From positions 1 to 28,920 of IMG/VR virus record IMGVR_UViG_3300045973_000349: a DNA stretch of 28,920 nt; one strand, given 5' to 3'. The translations under genes and the position numbers were made by a program. This document shows positions 1 to 7,628 of the stretch, piece by piece. The notes under the pieces were generated by a model. It saw only the letters and a list, made by a program, of their open reading frames with translations, did not search any database and had not been told where the DNA came from. The DNA comes from a virus. Position 1 is the first letter of the stretch; each line of letters starts with the position of its first letter.

Positions 1-509
1 GTTGTCGTCAGGTCATAAGTCACCTGAGTGTATGCATTGGCAGTTGCATTGACGGACTGATCACCATTGGTTGATGTGTACACATTCGCAGTTGATGTCA
101 TGGCATCAACACCAGACCTGATCAAAGTCGCAGTCGCTGAGAACTTAAATGCACCAGTCGCGCCAGGTGTGTAGTGACCAAGCTTCATTGTGATTTGTGA
201 GCCCGTCAAAAAGCTCGATGGCACTCGAACGAACATTGTCATTGCTTGAAGTTGACTCTTCGTGAATAGCAAAGCTCTTTCGTCATACTCGAAAGTTTCA
301 ACAGGTGCTGCACCCGCAACACCTTGCCAGCTTGAGCCTAAGTTTTGAATCACTTGATTGACTTGAACGATTGAAGGGGTGCCATTATTCCTGAGAAGAT
401 AGAACTTGCCGTCGAAGTAATTAATTGCAGACTCTCCGTTTGAGAGTTGCGAGGTCAATGGCTTCGCACCTTGCGTTCCGCTATTTCTGAGAATAACAGC
501 ACTAGGCAT
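1..509 (-). CDS. Fibre-tip / receptor-binding-like protein, 3' end outside window
   Basis: An open frame runs from an ATG at 509 to the window edge, giving 169 residues without a stop (MPSAVILRNSG...). The first ~45 residues contain a pattern like the phage 'Mtd N-terminal' fibre module (LSNGESAINYFDGKFYLL). From about residue 60 the sequence (SSWQGVAGAAPVETFEYDER, then FVRVPSSFLTGS and MKLGHYTPG) aligns well with the C-terminal domain of the protein at 11598-12722 (NWQGIDAAAPTEAFEYGEK, WVRVPSGYLSGS, MKLAHYSPS). It is therefore probably a virion receptor-binding or fibre-tip protein, a paralogue of that one on a shorter stem. It follows the fibre gene at 510-1583 with no gap, so the two are likely translationally coupled. 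The receptor is unknown and the fibre role is inferred. Confidence 0.75.
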   Translation of the reverse strand, partial: MPSAVILRNSGTQGAKPLTSQLSNGESAINYFDGKFYLLRNNGTPSIVQVNQVIQNLGSSWQGVAGAAPVETFEYDERALLFTKSQLQAMTMFVRVPSSFLTGSQITMKLGHYTPGATGAFKFSATATLIRSGVDAMTSTANVYTSTNGDQSVNATANAYTQVTYDLTT

Positions 510-1583
510 CTAAAACACGCCTCCGCTTATTGAAACACCACTGATTGCAACACCTGACATTGTACCGCCAGTGATTGCAACTGAGCTTGAACTCTGTGTT
601 GCCATGTCGCCAAGCCCCAAATTGGTTCTTGCTGTTGGAGCACTTGTTAAGTCAGAAAGATTGTTTGAAGCAACAAGTCTTGAGTTGATCTGAGCTTGTA
701 ATTTTCCAAGGGCAACAAGGATTGATTCTGTTGCCACAATCGCCGCATTTGTTGCAGTCGATAGGCCAGTCATTACTGTCGCAAGAACCTTTGATTCAGT
801 GAAATACTTATTTGTTGTGCCTTCAGACACATTGTCGCTTGATAAGGAGACAATACCAGTTTGACCGTTGACTGATGAAACCTTATTTTGGTTGTCGATA
901 TAGTCCCATGCAACGCCGTCATAAGCTGCCCAGTCACCAATCGCATAAGCATGCCCTGAGATCGTCCCAGCAACGCTCACAACGTAATAGTCGCCCTTTG
1001 CAGGACTTGCAGGGTATGCCGCTGTTGAAGCGTCTAGGACGCCTTTATAGCTCAAGGCACCAATTGCAGTTGAAGGAAGCTGCGAAGTGGGAACTTTTCC
1101 AGTTGCGTCAAGAGTTGCAACGCCGTTTGCTGCACCCTTATCCGAAAGTAAACTTGAGGGAATTGAAGGCATGTCAGCCGCAACCAATGCTCTAAATGCA
1201 GGCGTTCCCGCAGTCGAGCCAGTTGAAGGACCCGCATAAACTTGATTAGGTGATTGAGATCCGCCCGAAGCGCCTACTGCAGCTTGAACGAATGCTGTGC
1301 TTGCAACCTTTGTTGAGTTGTCACCAGTAGTCACCGTTGGTACTGTTGGCGAGCTTGAGAATGCTTTCACGCCAGCAATCGTCTGATCTGTTGTTTTATC
1401 AACAAATGCACCTTTTCCTGATATTGGAATGATAGAAGTCGCAACTCCCGAACCGTTGTCTCCCTTACCATAATAAAGGGTATCATCTTGTTCGTTGTAT
1501 GCAGGTTCAGCACTTGCCAAAGTTGTTGGTGCGCCAGCTGCTCCGCCGACTGCTCGTTTTTTCAAAAGTATTGTTACTGCCAT
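510..1583 (-). CDS. Tail fibre protein with Mtd-N-like head and repetitive shaft
   Basis: The protein has 357 residues and starts at ATG 1583 after an AAGGAA ribosome site. The N-terminus (about 1-50, with LASAEPAYNEQDDTLYYGKG) matches the short beta module found at the start of many phage fibres (Mtd N-terminal type). Residues ~65-100 carry the widespread fibre shaft pattern QTIAGVKAFSSSP and GDNSTKVASTAFV. A middle part has GVATLDATGKVPTSQLP and the SSVNGQTGIVSLSSDNVSEG motif. The end has NNLSDLTSAPTARTNLGLGD and a short repetitive SGVAISGVSISGGVF tail. All are typical of trimeric phage fibres and low in cysteine. It probably forms a side fibre or the shaft carrying the product at 1-509. 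Attachment point and receptor are not visible. Confidence 0.8.
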   Translation of the reverse strand: MAVTILLKKRAVGGAAGAPTTLASAEPAYNEQDDTLYYGKGDNGSGVATSIIPISGKGAFVDKTTDQTIAGVKAFSSSPTVPTVTTGDNSTKVASTAFVQAAVGASGGSQSPNQVYAGPSTGSTAGTPAFRALVAADMPSIPSSLLSDKGAANGVATLDATGKVPTSQLPSTAIGALSYKGVLDASTAAYPASPAKGDYYVVSVAGTISGHAYAIGDWAAYDGVAWDYIDNQNKVSSVNGQTGIVSLSSDNVSEGTTNKYFTESKVLATVMTGLSTATNAAIVATESILVALGKLQAQINSRLVASNNLSDLTSAPTARTNLGLGDMATQSSSSVAITGGTMSGVAISGVSISGGVF

Positions 1584-1604
1584 TTTATATTCCTTCCGTG
1601 GTTA

Positions 1605-1850
1605 TCAAAAATTCCCCCCGCTGATTACTTCATTCGTCAGTGGGTTTTGTAGTGATATAGTTTGAGTTGTTGAATCATAAATTAAAGGAGAAACCACATT
1701 GATAGAAGTTGTCCCGCCGCCAGTTCCTGCAGGACCCGGAGGCCCTTGAATTCCCTGTGGACCCGGCACACCTTGCGCCCCTGGTCCCGGCTCTTGAACG
1801 AGTATTACTCGCTCGATCTCAGTTGTTTTAATAACTGAAACATTTCCCAT
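1605..1850 (-). CDS. Collagen-like mini-fibre protein
   Basis: An 81-residue protein. ATG at 1850 shares its A with the TGA of the preceding gene (TGATG), so I prefer it to the GTG one codon upstream. After a short N-terminus (about 20 residues) there are seven consecutive Gly-X-Y triplets, roughly residues 24-44 (GAQ GVP GPQ GIQ GPP GPA GTG). These would form a collagen-type triple helix. The remainder (SPLIYDSTTQTISLQNPL) resembles fibre shaft or cap motifs, and the end NEVISGGNF recalls the SGGVF end of the next gene downstream. Phage collagen-like segments usually act as trimeric linkers in fibres. A minor virion fibre or a connector for the following fibre is the likely role; no direct evidence shows it is in the virion. 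Confidence 0.75.
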   Translation of the reverse strand: MGNVSVIKTTEIERVILVQEPGPGAQGVPGPQGIQGPPGPAGTGGGTTSINVVSPLIYDSTTQTISLQNPLTNEVISGGNF

Positions 1851-2341
1851 CACTTGCCTAATTTCTTAAGCGCATGAACGACATCTTTCGGCGTCACCAT
1901 GTCTGGGTTTACATCAATTTCTAATCCAACAAACTTGCCGAACCTTTCGACCAGTTCAGAGCAGTTGGAAGCCTTGCGACCATTTGAGAAAATATTGCGT
2001 TTTAAATTAAAGAACTTTGAAACCTCAATCCCAATGTTTTGCAACAGAGAATAAGGTTCACCACATGAATCAAAAGCAGCATAAATAAATTGCTGCATCT
2101 TTTCTTCGTCTATCGTGAAGTCATGCTGAAATATAACCTTGTGTTTTTGATCCCACCACTTCTCACCTGTGACTACAACTCCGCCCGATAGCACACATTC
2201 AAATGTTGCGATCTTTTTTCCAAGGTCATCCCAAATTAAAAATGAAACATGAGAATACTTCGTTCCAAGTATTTTCATAATGATCCATGATCCGATTTTG
2301 AATTTCTTTGTTGTACTAGCAACAACTGAAATCTTTAACAC
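1850..2341 (-). CDS. Permuted NlpC/P60-like (YiiX-type) putative hydrolase
   Basis: A 163-residue protein starting at GTG 2341 behind an AGAGGTGA ribosome site. The order of candidate catalytic residues is that of circularly permuted papain-fold NlpC/P60 enzymes: His in an early strand (YSHVSFLIWDD, His31), an acidic residue in the next strand (ATFECV, Glu48), a GGVVV strand, then a late helix carrying the nucleophile (ASNCSELVERF, Cys127). The C-terminal part (PYSLLQNIGIEVSKFF) also fits that family. Such enzymes cleave amide or thioester-type bonds, some in peptidoglycan or lipid-linked substrates. No signal peptide is seen. Sitting among fibre genes, it could be a lysis enzyme, a virion-borne wall hydrolase or a host-directed enzyme. 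Family assignment is moderately sure; substrate unknown. Confidence 0.65.
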   Translation of the reverse strand: MLKISVVASTTKKFKIGSWIIMKILGTKYSHVSFLIWDDLGKKIATFECVLSGGVVVTGEKWWDQKHKVIFQHDFTIDEEKMQQFIYAAFDSCGEPYSLLQNIGIEVSKFFNLKRNIFSNGRKASNCSELVERFGKFVGLEIDVNPDMVTPKDVVHALKKLGK

Positions 2342-2351
2342 TGATCACCTC

Positions 2352-2672
2352 TTAAGTGTTTTGAATCAATTGTTGTTGTCTGATAACCGCAAGCATTCCA
2401 AGCATAAGCTGTTGCAAAGTAGTGTTCGCACCAAGGTTTGCACCTGTTGTTGGGTCAACTAAAGGAATCGGAGTTGTACCGTTTCCAACTAGATCAAGTT
2501 GAAATGAAATACTTTCAGCAGGACTGATTGCAACGATTGTATTGTCAGCAAGCTTCACAGCATTTTCCTGTGACACAGTTACCGTTGGAACTCCATTTTC
2601 TGGATACTGAATTGTGATGTTGTTCGCTCTGATGTACTTGATTCCGATTTGTGACGAATTATAATTTACCAT
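2352..2672 (-). CDS. Small tail-region structural protein, unknown role
   Basis: A 106-residue protein starting at ATG 2672 after a clear AGGAGA site. The first 60 residues look beta-rich. The C-terminus (LVDPTTGANLGANTTLQQLM followed by a helix ending VIRQQQLIQNT) resembles a short element seen at the ends of small phage structural proteins, where a P-T-T-G-A-N turn precedes an amphipathic helix. No enzyme motif, signal peptide or membrane segment is present. Position between a beta-rich protein and the putative hydrolase, within the fibre cluster, suggests a minor virion or fibre-associated component. Function not recognised. Confidence 0.6.
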   Translation of the reverse strand: MVNYNSSQIGIKYIRANNITIQYPENGVPTVTVSQENAVKLADNTIVAISPAESISFQLDLVGNGTTPIPLVDPTTGANLGANTTLQQLMLGMLAVIRQQQLIQNT

Positions 2673-2680
2673 TTTATCTC

Positions 2681-3211
2681 CTAGTATTCATAACCTGTTA
2701 TTGAAATTTGACCATATCCAACGGCTGCCGCAGTTCCTGTTGCATTAAAGCCTTGCATTGAAACTCCAATGCCTGTGCCCGCCGCAAACTCCATACCATC
2801 AGGAATTGGAATTGAATAACTTGCAGTTTCGCCTGCTGTTCCTCGAGCCCAGTTGCTTGATACATATTCAACAACAGCAGGTGAAGTAATCGCAACAACA
2901 CCCGCCGGGTTTGCTCTCAGTGTGAAGTGAACATTACCCTCTGTTGTTACGCCAACGTAAGTGATATTTATTGAAGTAATTCTGTATATCTTTCCTGCTG
3001 TCACAACTGCCGGTGTTGTCGTCGCAGTCACCGACGCGCCTGACTTGTATCCAGTCAAAGACATTAGTGTGTCTGTTGCTGTTGATACTATCGGAAGCAC
3101 CATAAAAAAGTTTGTAATATTTCTTCCTGAATCATTAACCGGCTGTGTGGGCGTGAACAAACTTGGCTGTACGCCTTTTGTAGTTGGTGAAATTTCTTGT
3201 GCGTAAGACAT
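2681..3211 (-). CDS. Beta-rich putative minor virion protein
   Basis: A 176-residue protein starting at ATG 3211 after an AGGAG site. It begins AQEISPTTKGVQPS, then a long stretch of alternating hydrophobic, Thr/Val/Ala-rich strands (TPAVVTAGKIYRITSINITY, HFTLRANPAGV, SYSIPIPDGMEFAAGTGIGV) and ends GQISITGYEY. This looks like a single jelly-roll-like or Ig-like beta sandwich, the pattern of phage accessory head/tail proteins, but I cannot name a family. It contains no cysteine and no membrane segment. The fibre-cluster context suggests a small surface protein of the virion. Confidence 0.6.
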   Translation of the reverse strand: MSYAQEISPTTKGVQPSLFTPTQPVNDSGRNITNFFMVLPIVSTATDTLMSLTGYKSGASVTATTTPAVVTAGKIYRITSINITYVGVTTEGNVHFTLRANPAGVVAITSPAVVEYVSSNWARGTAGETASYSIPIPDGMEFAAGTGIGVSMQGFNATGTAAAVGYGQISITGYEY

Positions 3212-3219
3212 GTCTACTC

Positions 3220-3606
3220 CTAAACTATATTCCAGTTTGCATTATCAGAAACTAAATCAATCGAATCATATTGACGACCGATGACTGCTGTTAATCCGCC
3301 GTCAATTGTTTGCGACGAAGTTGTGTTAACAGTGACAACACCTGTGCCAACATTTTTAATTGTATAGTCACCTGACGAAGCAACCGCTGTCGGCAAAGTT
3401 AAAGTAATCGTGCCGCTTGCAAGATAAACATAATCAGTGCTTGGCGCTGATGCGAGTGTCATAGTCGTAGACACAGCCGCAACAACACGACTCGATCCGC
3501 CCGCGCCGCTTGGTGATTGCCAACTGGCTTTGCCAGATCCGTTTGATGTTAGGACCTGGCCCGCAGTTGACGATTCTGAATTAAAAAAACGAGCTATGAA
3601 GCGCAC
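3220..3606 (-). CDS. Small fibre-like protein
   Basis: A 128-residue protein with a GTG start at 3606 preceded by AAGGAA. Residues ~14-35 contain AGQVLTSNGSGKASWQSP, a very common fibre motif at junctions between shaft and tip modules. A Gly/Ser hinge (GAGGSS) follows, then a beta domain (VYLASGTITLTLPTAVAS, YTIKNVGTGVVTVNTTS, QTIDGG) of a kind repeated in tail-fibre and tail-spike proteins. It appears to be a compact stand-alone fibre-tip unit lacking its own long shaft. It may trimerise onto a larger fibre. No receptor or enzymatic site is visible. Confidence 0.65.
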   Translation of the reverse strand: MRFIARFFNSESSTAGQVLTSNGSGKASWQSPSGAGGSSRVVAAVSTTMTLASAPSTDYVYLASGTITLTLPTAVASSGDYTIKNVGTGVVTVNTTSSQTIDGGLTAVIGRQYDSIDLVSDNANWNIV

Positions 3607-3615
3607 TTAAGTTCC

Positions 3616-4659
3616 TTATAAATATCTGTATGAAATATAAAGTACATCGCCAGCAACTAGAGCCGCAGCCCCTGCCGTTGCAAGATCACCTGCAAATGTA
3701 ACTCGAGTCTTAGAACCAGCGCCGCCTGTTAAGTTAACAGTGTAGTCAGTAGTAAGAACTTGCTCTGGTCCGCCCTTTGGAATCACAGCTAGGCTTGCAG
3801 CATTCTCTGCCACTTGAGTCAAATCAACATACTGGTTTGTGATGTCAGTTGCAGTAAGTGTGAATGTATCGCTGACGGCTTTTGTTCCTTCAATTTGATT
3901 TGTAGCATTGATTTTCATTGTGTTTGCTGCAGGATTTACTGCAAGTGTACCGCCTGGGTTTCCTGGATTAGAAGACACAAGTCCGCTTGCTGTGCTTAAT
4001 GCAACTGAGAAAACTGTTCCTACAAGAGTCACCATGTCACCTGCAGTGTATGCAAGTTGCTGAAGGTATTTTACGATTGTGATTGCTGTAGTGCCGACAG
4101 TGATCGCTCCCGCAGTAGTAACCATCCATTGAGATTTTGCATTGATAGTTCCCTCTTCAACAAGGAACGCCATGCCTTCCATGATTTGCCCAGTCGCTGC
4201 AGCGTCAGTCGCTCTTGCAAGCACTACTGAAGTTCCAACGCCAGATACAACATAGATGCCATTTTGCGAAGCTGTAGTTTGACCAACAAGAGCAAGACGA
4301 TCACCGTTTGCCATTGTCACTCCGTCAACCACTAGTGAGGCACCGCCTGGGCTGATCGCGATATTAGCACTTGATAATGCTCTTACTGCATCTTTTGTAG
4401 AACGAAGACCTTGCGCAATACTTTGAACGATTGCGATTGTTGCAATGTCATTTGGATTCACAGGGGTTCCAACGATTTGTGGAACGCTTGGGAACTCGAT
4501 CACATCACTTGCGTTTGTGCGAATAATGTTTATGTCAGCAGTGTTTGCAGCATTACGACCACGAAAATAGTTTGCTGATCTCAATCGCATTTTAGAATCA
4601 TCAATACCTGTTAGTGATGCGCCACTTGCTGGTTCGAAAAATTTACCTTTTAATAACAT
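3616..4659 (-). CDS. Tail fibre / collar-type protein
   Basis: A 347-residue protein starting at ATG 4659 after AAGGGG. Residues ~85-200 carry a module seen in many phage fibres: KDAVRALSSANIAI, GVTMANGDRLALVGQTTASQ, NGIYVVSGVG, LARATDAA and a stretch about an active 'event' strand (FLVEEGTINAKSQWMV). The last ~150 residues are another beta-rich module (DTFTLTATDITNQYVDLTQV, ending DVLYISYRYL). It is low in charged residues and cysteine, as expected of a trimeric fibre. It likely forms one of several separate side fibres or tip proteins encoded here. Receptor unknown. Confidence 0.75.
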   Translation of the reverse strand: MLLKGKFFEPASGASLTGIDDSKMRLRSANYFRGRNAANTADINIIRTNASDVIEFPSVPQIVGTPVNPNDIATIAIVQSIAQGLRSTKDAVRALSSANIAISPGGASLVVDGVTMANGDRLALVGQTTASQNGIYVVSGVGTSVVLARATDAAATGQIMEGMAFLVEEGTINAKSQWMVTTAGAITVGTTAITIVKYLQQLAYTAGDMVTLVGTVFSVALSTASGLVSSNPGNPGGTLAVNPAANTMKINATNQIEGTKAVSDTFTLTATDITNQYVDLTQVAENAASLAVIPKGGPEQVLTTDYTVNLTGGAGSKTRVTFAGDLATAGAAALVAGDVLYISYRYL

Positions 4660-4672
4660 TTAAAACCCCTTG

Positions 4673-5053
4673 TTAAAATTCTATAATTAATATGTCACCG
4701 GCTGAAACGACTGTCGCCATTCCAAGACCTGACCATGACAAAATATTTCCACTCACTGTAAAATCTATTCCGTTTGCCTGAGCACAACCGCCGTAAATAT
4801 TTACTGAAACATCACTTGAGATTGGCGGAGTTTCTGGCAATGTCATTTGACCTGCTGATAAATCAGAACCTGTTAAAATATATTCGAAATAAGGTGTTCC
4901 TTGAAATGACCCACCTGAATCAATCCAGTCACTGGCTGAAGATGTTCCGACTGATACGTATGATTTTCGATTTGTAATGTCGATGTAGTGCTGACCGATT
5001 TTAGTCGGTGCTACACTTGGCGCGCTTGTTCCTTGAATAATATGAACGCTCAT
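4673..5053 (-). CDS. Small fibre-associated protein with DW-type cap motif
   Basis: A 126-residue protein. I chose ATG 5053 because a CGGAG site lies about seven bases upstream; a GTG sits one codon earlier. The N-terminal half (GTSAPSVAPTKIGQHYIDIT, then YVSVGTSSASDWID) matches a recurrent phage fibre motif in which a Gly-X-X-Ala-Pro turn leads to a short beta hairpin ending in Asp-Trp. The C-terminal half is a second beta module (SDLSAGQMTLPETPP, ending VSAGDILIIEF). The combination looks like a small tip or adaptor between fibre segments. No enzymatic features. It overlaps or abuts the neighbouring 69-residue gene, suggesting coupled expression. Confidence 0.65.
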   Translation of the reverse strand: MSVHIIQGTSAPSVAPTKIGQHYIDITNRKSYVSVGTSSASDWIDSGGSFQGTPYFEYILTGSDLSAGQMTLPETPPISSDVSVNIYGGCAQANGIDFTVSGNILSWSGLGMATVVSAGDILIIEF

Positions 5054-5055
5054 CA

Positions 5056-5265
5056 CTACACTCCGACAATAACATTTGAGTCACTATCAACCAATACGTC
5101 ACCGTTTTGATCCACGAGAATAGTATCGACGTTTAGAGAACTGCCGGAACCGCCTCCAATTATTGGATAGATGCCAACGTCGGTTAACGCTTGCAAAAGA
5201 TCATACTCAACGACCTCGTCGTATTCAGTTGAACCTTTTCCAAAGATTGCAATTTTGATTTGCAT
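5056..5265 (-). CDS. Small hypothetical protein in fibre cluster
   Basis: A 69-residue protein starting at ATG 5265 (MQIKIAIFGKGSTEYDEVVE). The first half reads like a beta-alpha unit, then a Gly/Ser-rich hinge (IIGGGSGSSL), then two short near-repeats (TILVDQNGDVLVDSDSNVIV). No Shine-Dalgarno sequence is evident upstream (AT-rich CTTAAATAAAT), unlike the neighbours, so it may be translated poorly or by coupling through an RNA fold in the 5266-5324 gap. Its stop abuts the next gene. Product role unknown; a fibre connector is a guess from position only. Confidence 0.5.
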   Translation of the reverse strand: MQIKIAIFGKGSTEYDEVVEYDLLQALTDVGIYPIIGGGSGSSLNVDTILVDQNGDVLVDSDSNVIVGV

Positions 5266-5282
5266 ATTTATTTAAGATGAAA

Positions 5283-5312
5283 GGCCGTGATGACACCGCT
5301 ATCACCACAGCC
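5283..5312 (-). other. Imperfect stem-loop in the 59-base gap 5266-5324
   Basis: The gap between the 464-residue fibre gene and the 69-residue gene can fold as GTGAT (5301-5305 on the plus strand reads ATCAC) around a nine-base loop, extended by three G-C pairs across an asymmetric internal loop. No clean run of U follows on the transcript, so I do not call it a terminator. It could affect translation of the downstream small gene, which lacks a ribosome site. Low confidence. Confidence 0.25.
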
Positions 5313-5324
5313 CCTCAAAATTCC

Positions 5325-6719
5325 TTAAGCTATTACTTTAATAAAGTCGCATTGCACATGAAGGTCTGTTGCATTTTTAGCAACTCCCATTTTCCAAACA
5401 TGTGAACCTGAGCTAGATGGCATAGTCGTTGAAAGACCTGTTCCGCTCCAATAGTATGTAGCACCCGCAACGGCACCCGATAACACACCTGGGATTACAG
5501 CGTCGTCCATAAGGACTTGCACTCTTGCACCTGCAGTCACTGTATCAGACGCAATACCAATCACGCGTTGGTGATTAGAAACTGCACCCAATGGTCCAAC
5601 TTTGTCAGCACTTGAGATCACGACTGGTTGACCTTTAGTCACTCCGCCAAGATCTGCCAAGTAGTCAACGCCAGTTGCTTCAACTCTCATGTAAAGGTCT
5701 TGAATTGCACCCTCAACATCTGAAGCCGCTGTGTAGTTTCCTACATCAACGATTGGAAGCAATGAGGCTTTCACTTGACCTGCGCCTACACCGAAATCAA
5801 TCTTTGCAGCTTTAACGCCAATATCTTTAATTTCAAGTTGTCCAGAGCCATTTAAATCAACTGACAAGTTATCAAACTTAGCACTCAAAACACCTGCTAA
5901 GAATGACAAACCAGAACCGGCAGCACTTGATGCAAGCTGAATGTCCATGCCTACTTTAGTCAAACCAGTAGAAGCACTTGTTGCCTCGAATGATTTTTTA
6001 GACCAAGATGTTCCATCATATAAATAAATTCCATCAGTTTCGTTGTCTACAGAAACCATGTTACCAATATGAGGGACAGTGAATACATAAGCAGAACCAC
6101 TCCACTGAGCAATCGACTTATCGTTTCCAACGAATGCACCAGAAAGAGCGCCCATTCCAGAGTCAACTAAATATCTTGCACCAACTACTGGGCTTGATGC
6201 CGGAGCATTAGCGCGAGACAATACTGCGTTCATCCAGTCGCCTGTGCCAGCCATCAAATCGTCAACATATTTTTTGTCGATAAGTTGTGTAGGCAAACTG
6301 AAGCTTGGGTGACTTGCGTATTTAATCGCACCTGAGAAGTCACGAGATCCATCTGCTTTTGAATATTGAACGTGATCGTCAGCACTCAAGTTTGTTAAAG
6401 CAGAGTGAGACAGCAAAGCATTAAGAGTTGAAACATCAAGTAATGAAGTATCAAGCTTTCCTGCGGAGCCTGCATAGATTGGTTTATTAGCATCAGCAAT
6501 ACCAGCAGACGAAGAAATATATTGATTCTGTCTGAAGTATCGAGCGTCATGAATGTGTTCGTCGTTTGCATCAACACCGTCGATCAGCTTCGAAAGCTTT
6601 GTATCTGTAAGCTCTTTCGTCGCAGTTTTAAATGAGAACATTTGGATTGAATCTGTTGATGAATTACTTTCCTGATTGAAACCTTCTGAATTTACATAGA
6701 GCACTTTTATGTCTGCCAT
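5325..6719 (-). CDS. Large tail fibre protein
   Basis: A 464-residue protein starting at ATG 6719 after AAAGGAA. Features of phage fibres appear in order: an N-terminal region ending GVDANDEHIHDARYFR (~50-65), KLDTSLLDVSTLNALLSHSA, then LSADDHVQYSKADGSRDFSG (~115-135), a common fibre shaft motif, then KKYVDDLMAGTGDW. The middle (RYLVDSGMGALSGAFVGNDK, GIYLYDGTSW) is another fibre module. The final ~110 residues (KGQPVVISSADKVGPLGA, then RVIGIASDTVTAGARVQVLM) form a beta domain also seen in the protein at 7104-7628. It is likely the main or longest side fibre of the virion. Exact attachment and receptor unknown. Confidence 0.8.
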   Translation of the reverse strand: MADIKVLYVNSEGFNQESNSSTDSIQMFSFKTATKELTDTKLSKLIDGVDANDEHIHDARYFRQNQYISSSAGIADANKPIYAGSAGKLDTSLLDVSTLNALLSHSALTNLSADDHVQYSKADGSRDFSGAIKYASHPSFSLPTQLIDKKYVDDLMAGTGDWMNAVLSRANAPASSPVVGARYLVDSGMGALSGAFVGNDKSIAQWSGSAYVFTVPHIGNMVSVDNETDGIYLYDGTSWSKKSFEATSASTGLTKVGMDIQLASSAAGSGLSFLAGVLSAKFDNLSVDLNGSGQLEIKDIGVKAAKIDFGVGAGQVKASLLPIVDVGNYTAASDVEGAIQDLYMRVEATGVDYLADLGGVTKGQPVVISSADKVGPLGAVSNHQRVIGIASDTVTAGARVQVLMDDAVIPGVLSGAVAGATYYWSGTGLSTTMPSSSGSHVWKMGVAKNATDLHVQCDFIKVIA

Positions 6720-6735
6720 GTTTTATTCCTTTCGT

Positions 6736-7092
6736 TTATTGTTTGTGTATTTTTCCTGTTTCGACGTCGTAGCCAAGCCCAGCGGATTCCTCAAGCCCGT
6801 ACTGGGGCCACAAATCTTTTTTGAATTGAGTGAATCGTTTAGAAATTGTATCGGCGTGGTCTGCTTTTTGCTGAACGAGAAGCTTCTGTTTTTCTAGTCT
6901 ATTTTTTAAAAGTTCAAATTCTAAAATGAGATTTCTATAACCCTGCTCTTCAACTGCAATATGGACTCTAGAAAGTTCAACGTCTCGTGACATAGTTTCT
7001 AGTAGACGAAGGTGATCAGCGTGTAAAAACTCTGAACCTTTTAATGATGACTCATCTTTTTTTTCTATTTTCTTTTTTGCCGTTGACGCCAT
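6736..7092 (-). CDS. Coiled-coil protein of unknown function
   Basis: A 118-residue, strongly charged helical protein starting at ATG 7092 after a GGGGGC site. After a Lys-rich start (ASTAKKKIEKKDESS), residues ~25-95 read as heptad-like helix (LRLLETMSRDVELSRVHIAV, LILEFELLKNRLEKQKLLVQ), then a Trp/Tyr-containing tail (DLWPQYGLEES, GKIHKQ). There is no membrane segment or signal peptide. It lies between two genes that share a C-terminal beta domain, so it could be a fibre chaperone or a rod-like fibre connector. Function not recognised. Confidence 0.6.
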   Translation of the reverse strand: MASTAKKKIEKKDESSLKGSEFLHADHLRLLETMSRDVELSRVHIAVEEQGYRNLILEFELLKNRLEKQKLLVQQKADHADTISKRFTQFKKDLWPQYGLEESAGLGYDVETGKIHKQ

Positions 7093-7103
7093 TTGTAGCC
7101 CCC

Positions 7104-7628
7104 TTAGATTATTTCTGGCACTTGAACATTCACAAGGATTTGATTCCCACCAAGAGACCTGCCGACGATGGTTCTAAATCCTGTCATTGGTTTTTGATCA
7201 GAGATCCCACCGTTATGATCGAGCATCAAAAGTTTATTGACTGTGAAAATTGAAAGACTTGAATCTGTGAAAACACCCATAATGAGTATGTCAACTGTCG
7301 CGCCCGCGACTGCATCGTTAAGCGCAACACCTAAACACATAGCTCTTTGAAGTGTCGTGTTTGAGTTTGCAACTCCAACCGTGTTTGCGTCGATTGCACA
7401 GACGGCATCGCCTTTTAAAATTGCTTCGCTTGCTATGCGTGTGATCGAAAGAGATCCTGCTGATAAAGCGTAGTTTGTATTTCCGCCAGAACCCGTGAAT
7501 CCTTCACGAACTATCACGCGCTCAATAACGGGAACTCTTAATATTTCAAGCTCATCTGAGAACTCAGAACCGAACACCACGATTCTTGTCGTGGAATCTA
7601 GAACTGCGATAAGCTCAGAGTCTGTCAT
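7104..7628 (-). CDS. Putative fibre/tail protein with shared beta domain
   Basis: A 174-residue protein whose ATG (7628) overlaps the TGA of the preceding gene (ATGA). The first ~50 residues (MTDSELIAVLDSTTRIVVFG, VIERVIVREGFTG) are an unknown adaptor. The rest (ILKGDAVCAIDANTVGVANS, QRAMCLGVALNDAVAGATVD, GVFTDSS) is a beta domain with the same order of motifs as the C-terminus of the fibre at 5325-6719: a G-D/Q-x-V strand, then R-x-x-G-I/V-A, then A-G-A-x-V. Related short domains occur on many phage surface proteins. Probably a small virion surface or fibre-base protein, moderately supported. Confidence 0.6.
   Translation of the reverse strand: MTDSELIAVLDSTTRIVVFGSEFSDELEILRVPVIERVIVREGFTGSGGNTNYALSAGSLSITRIASEAILKGDAVCAIDANTVGVANSNTTLQRAMCLGVALNDAVAGATVDILIMGVFTDSSLSIFTVNKLLMLDHNGGISDQKPMTGFRTIVGRSLGGNQILVNVQVPEII

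Noticed and set aside
875-1195. 106-codon open frame on the plus strand
   Set aside because: It lies wholly inside the fibre gene at 510-1583, has low-complexity Gln/Leu/Arg-rich translation and no ribosome site. It is a by-product of the opposite-strand coding bias.
5283-5312. Rho-independent terminator between 5266 and 5324
   Set aside because: The stem is imperfect with a large internal loop and the transcript lacks a following U run.
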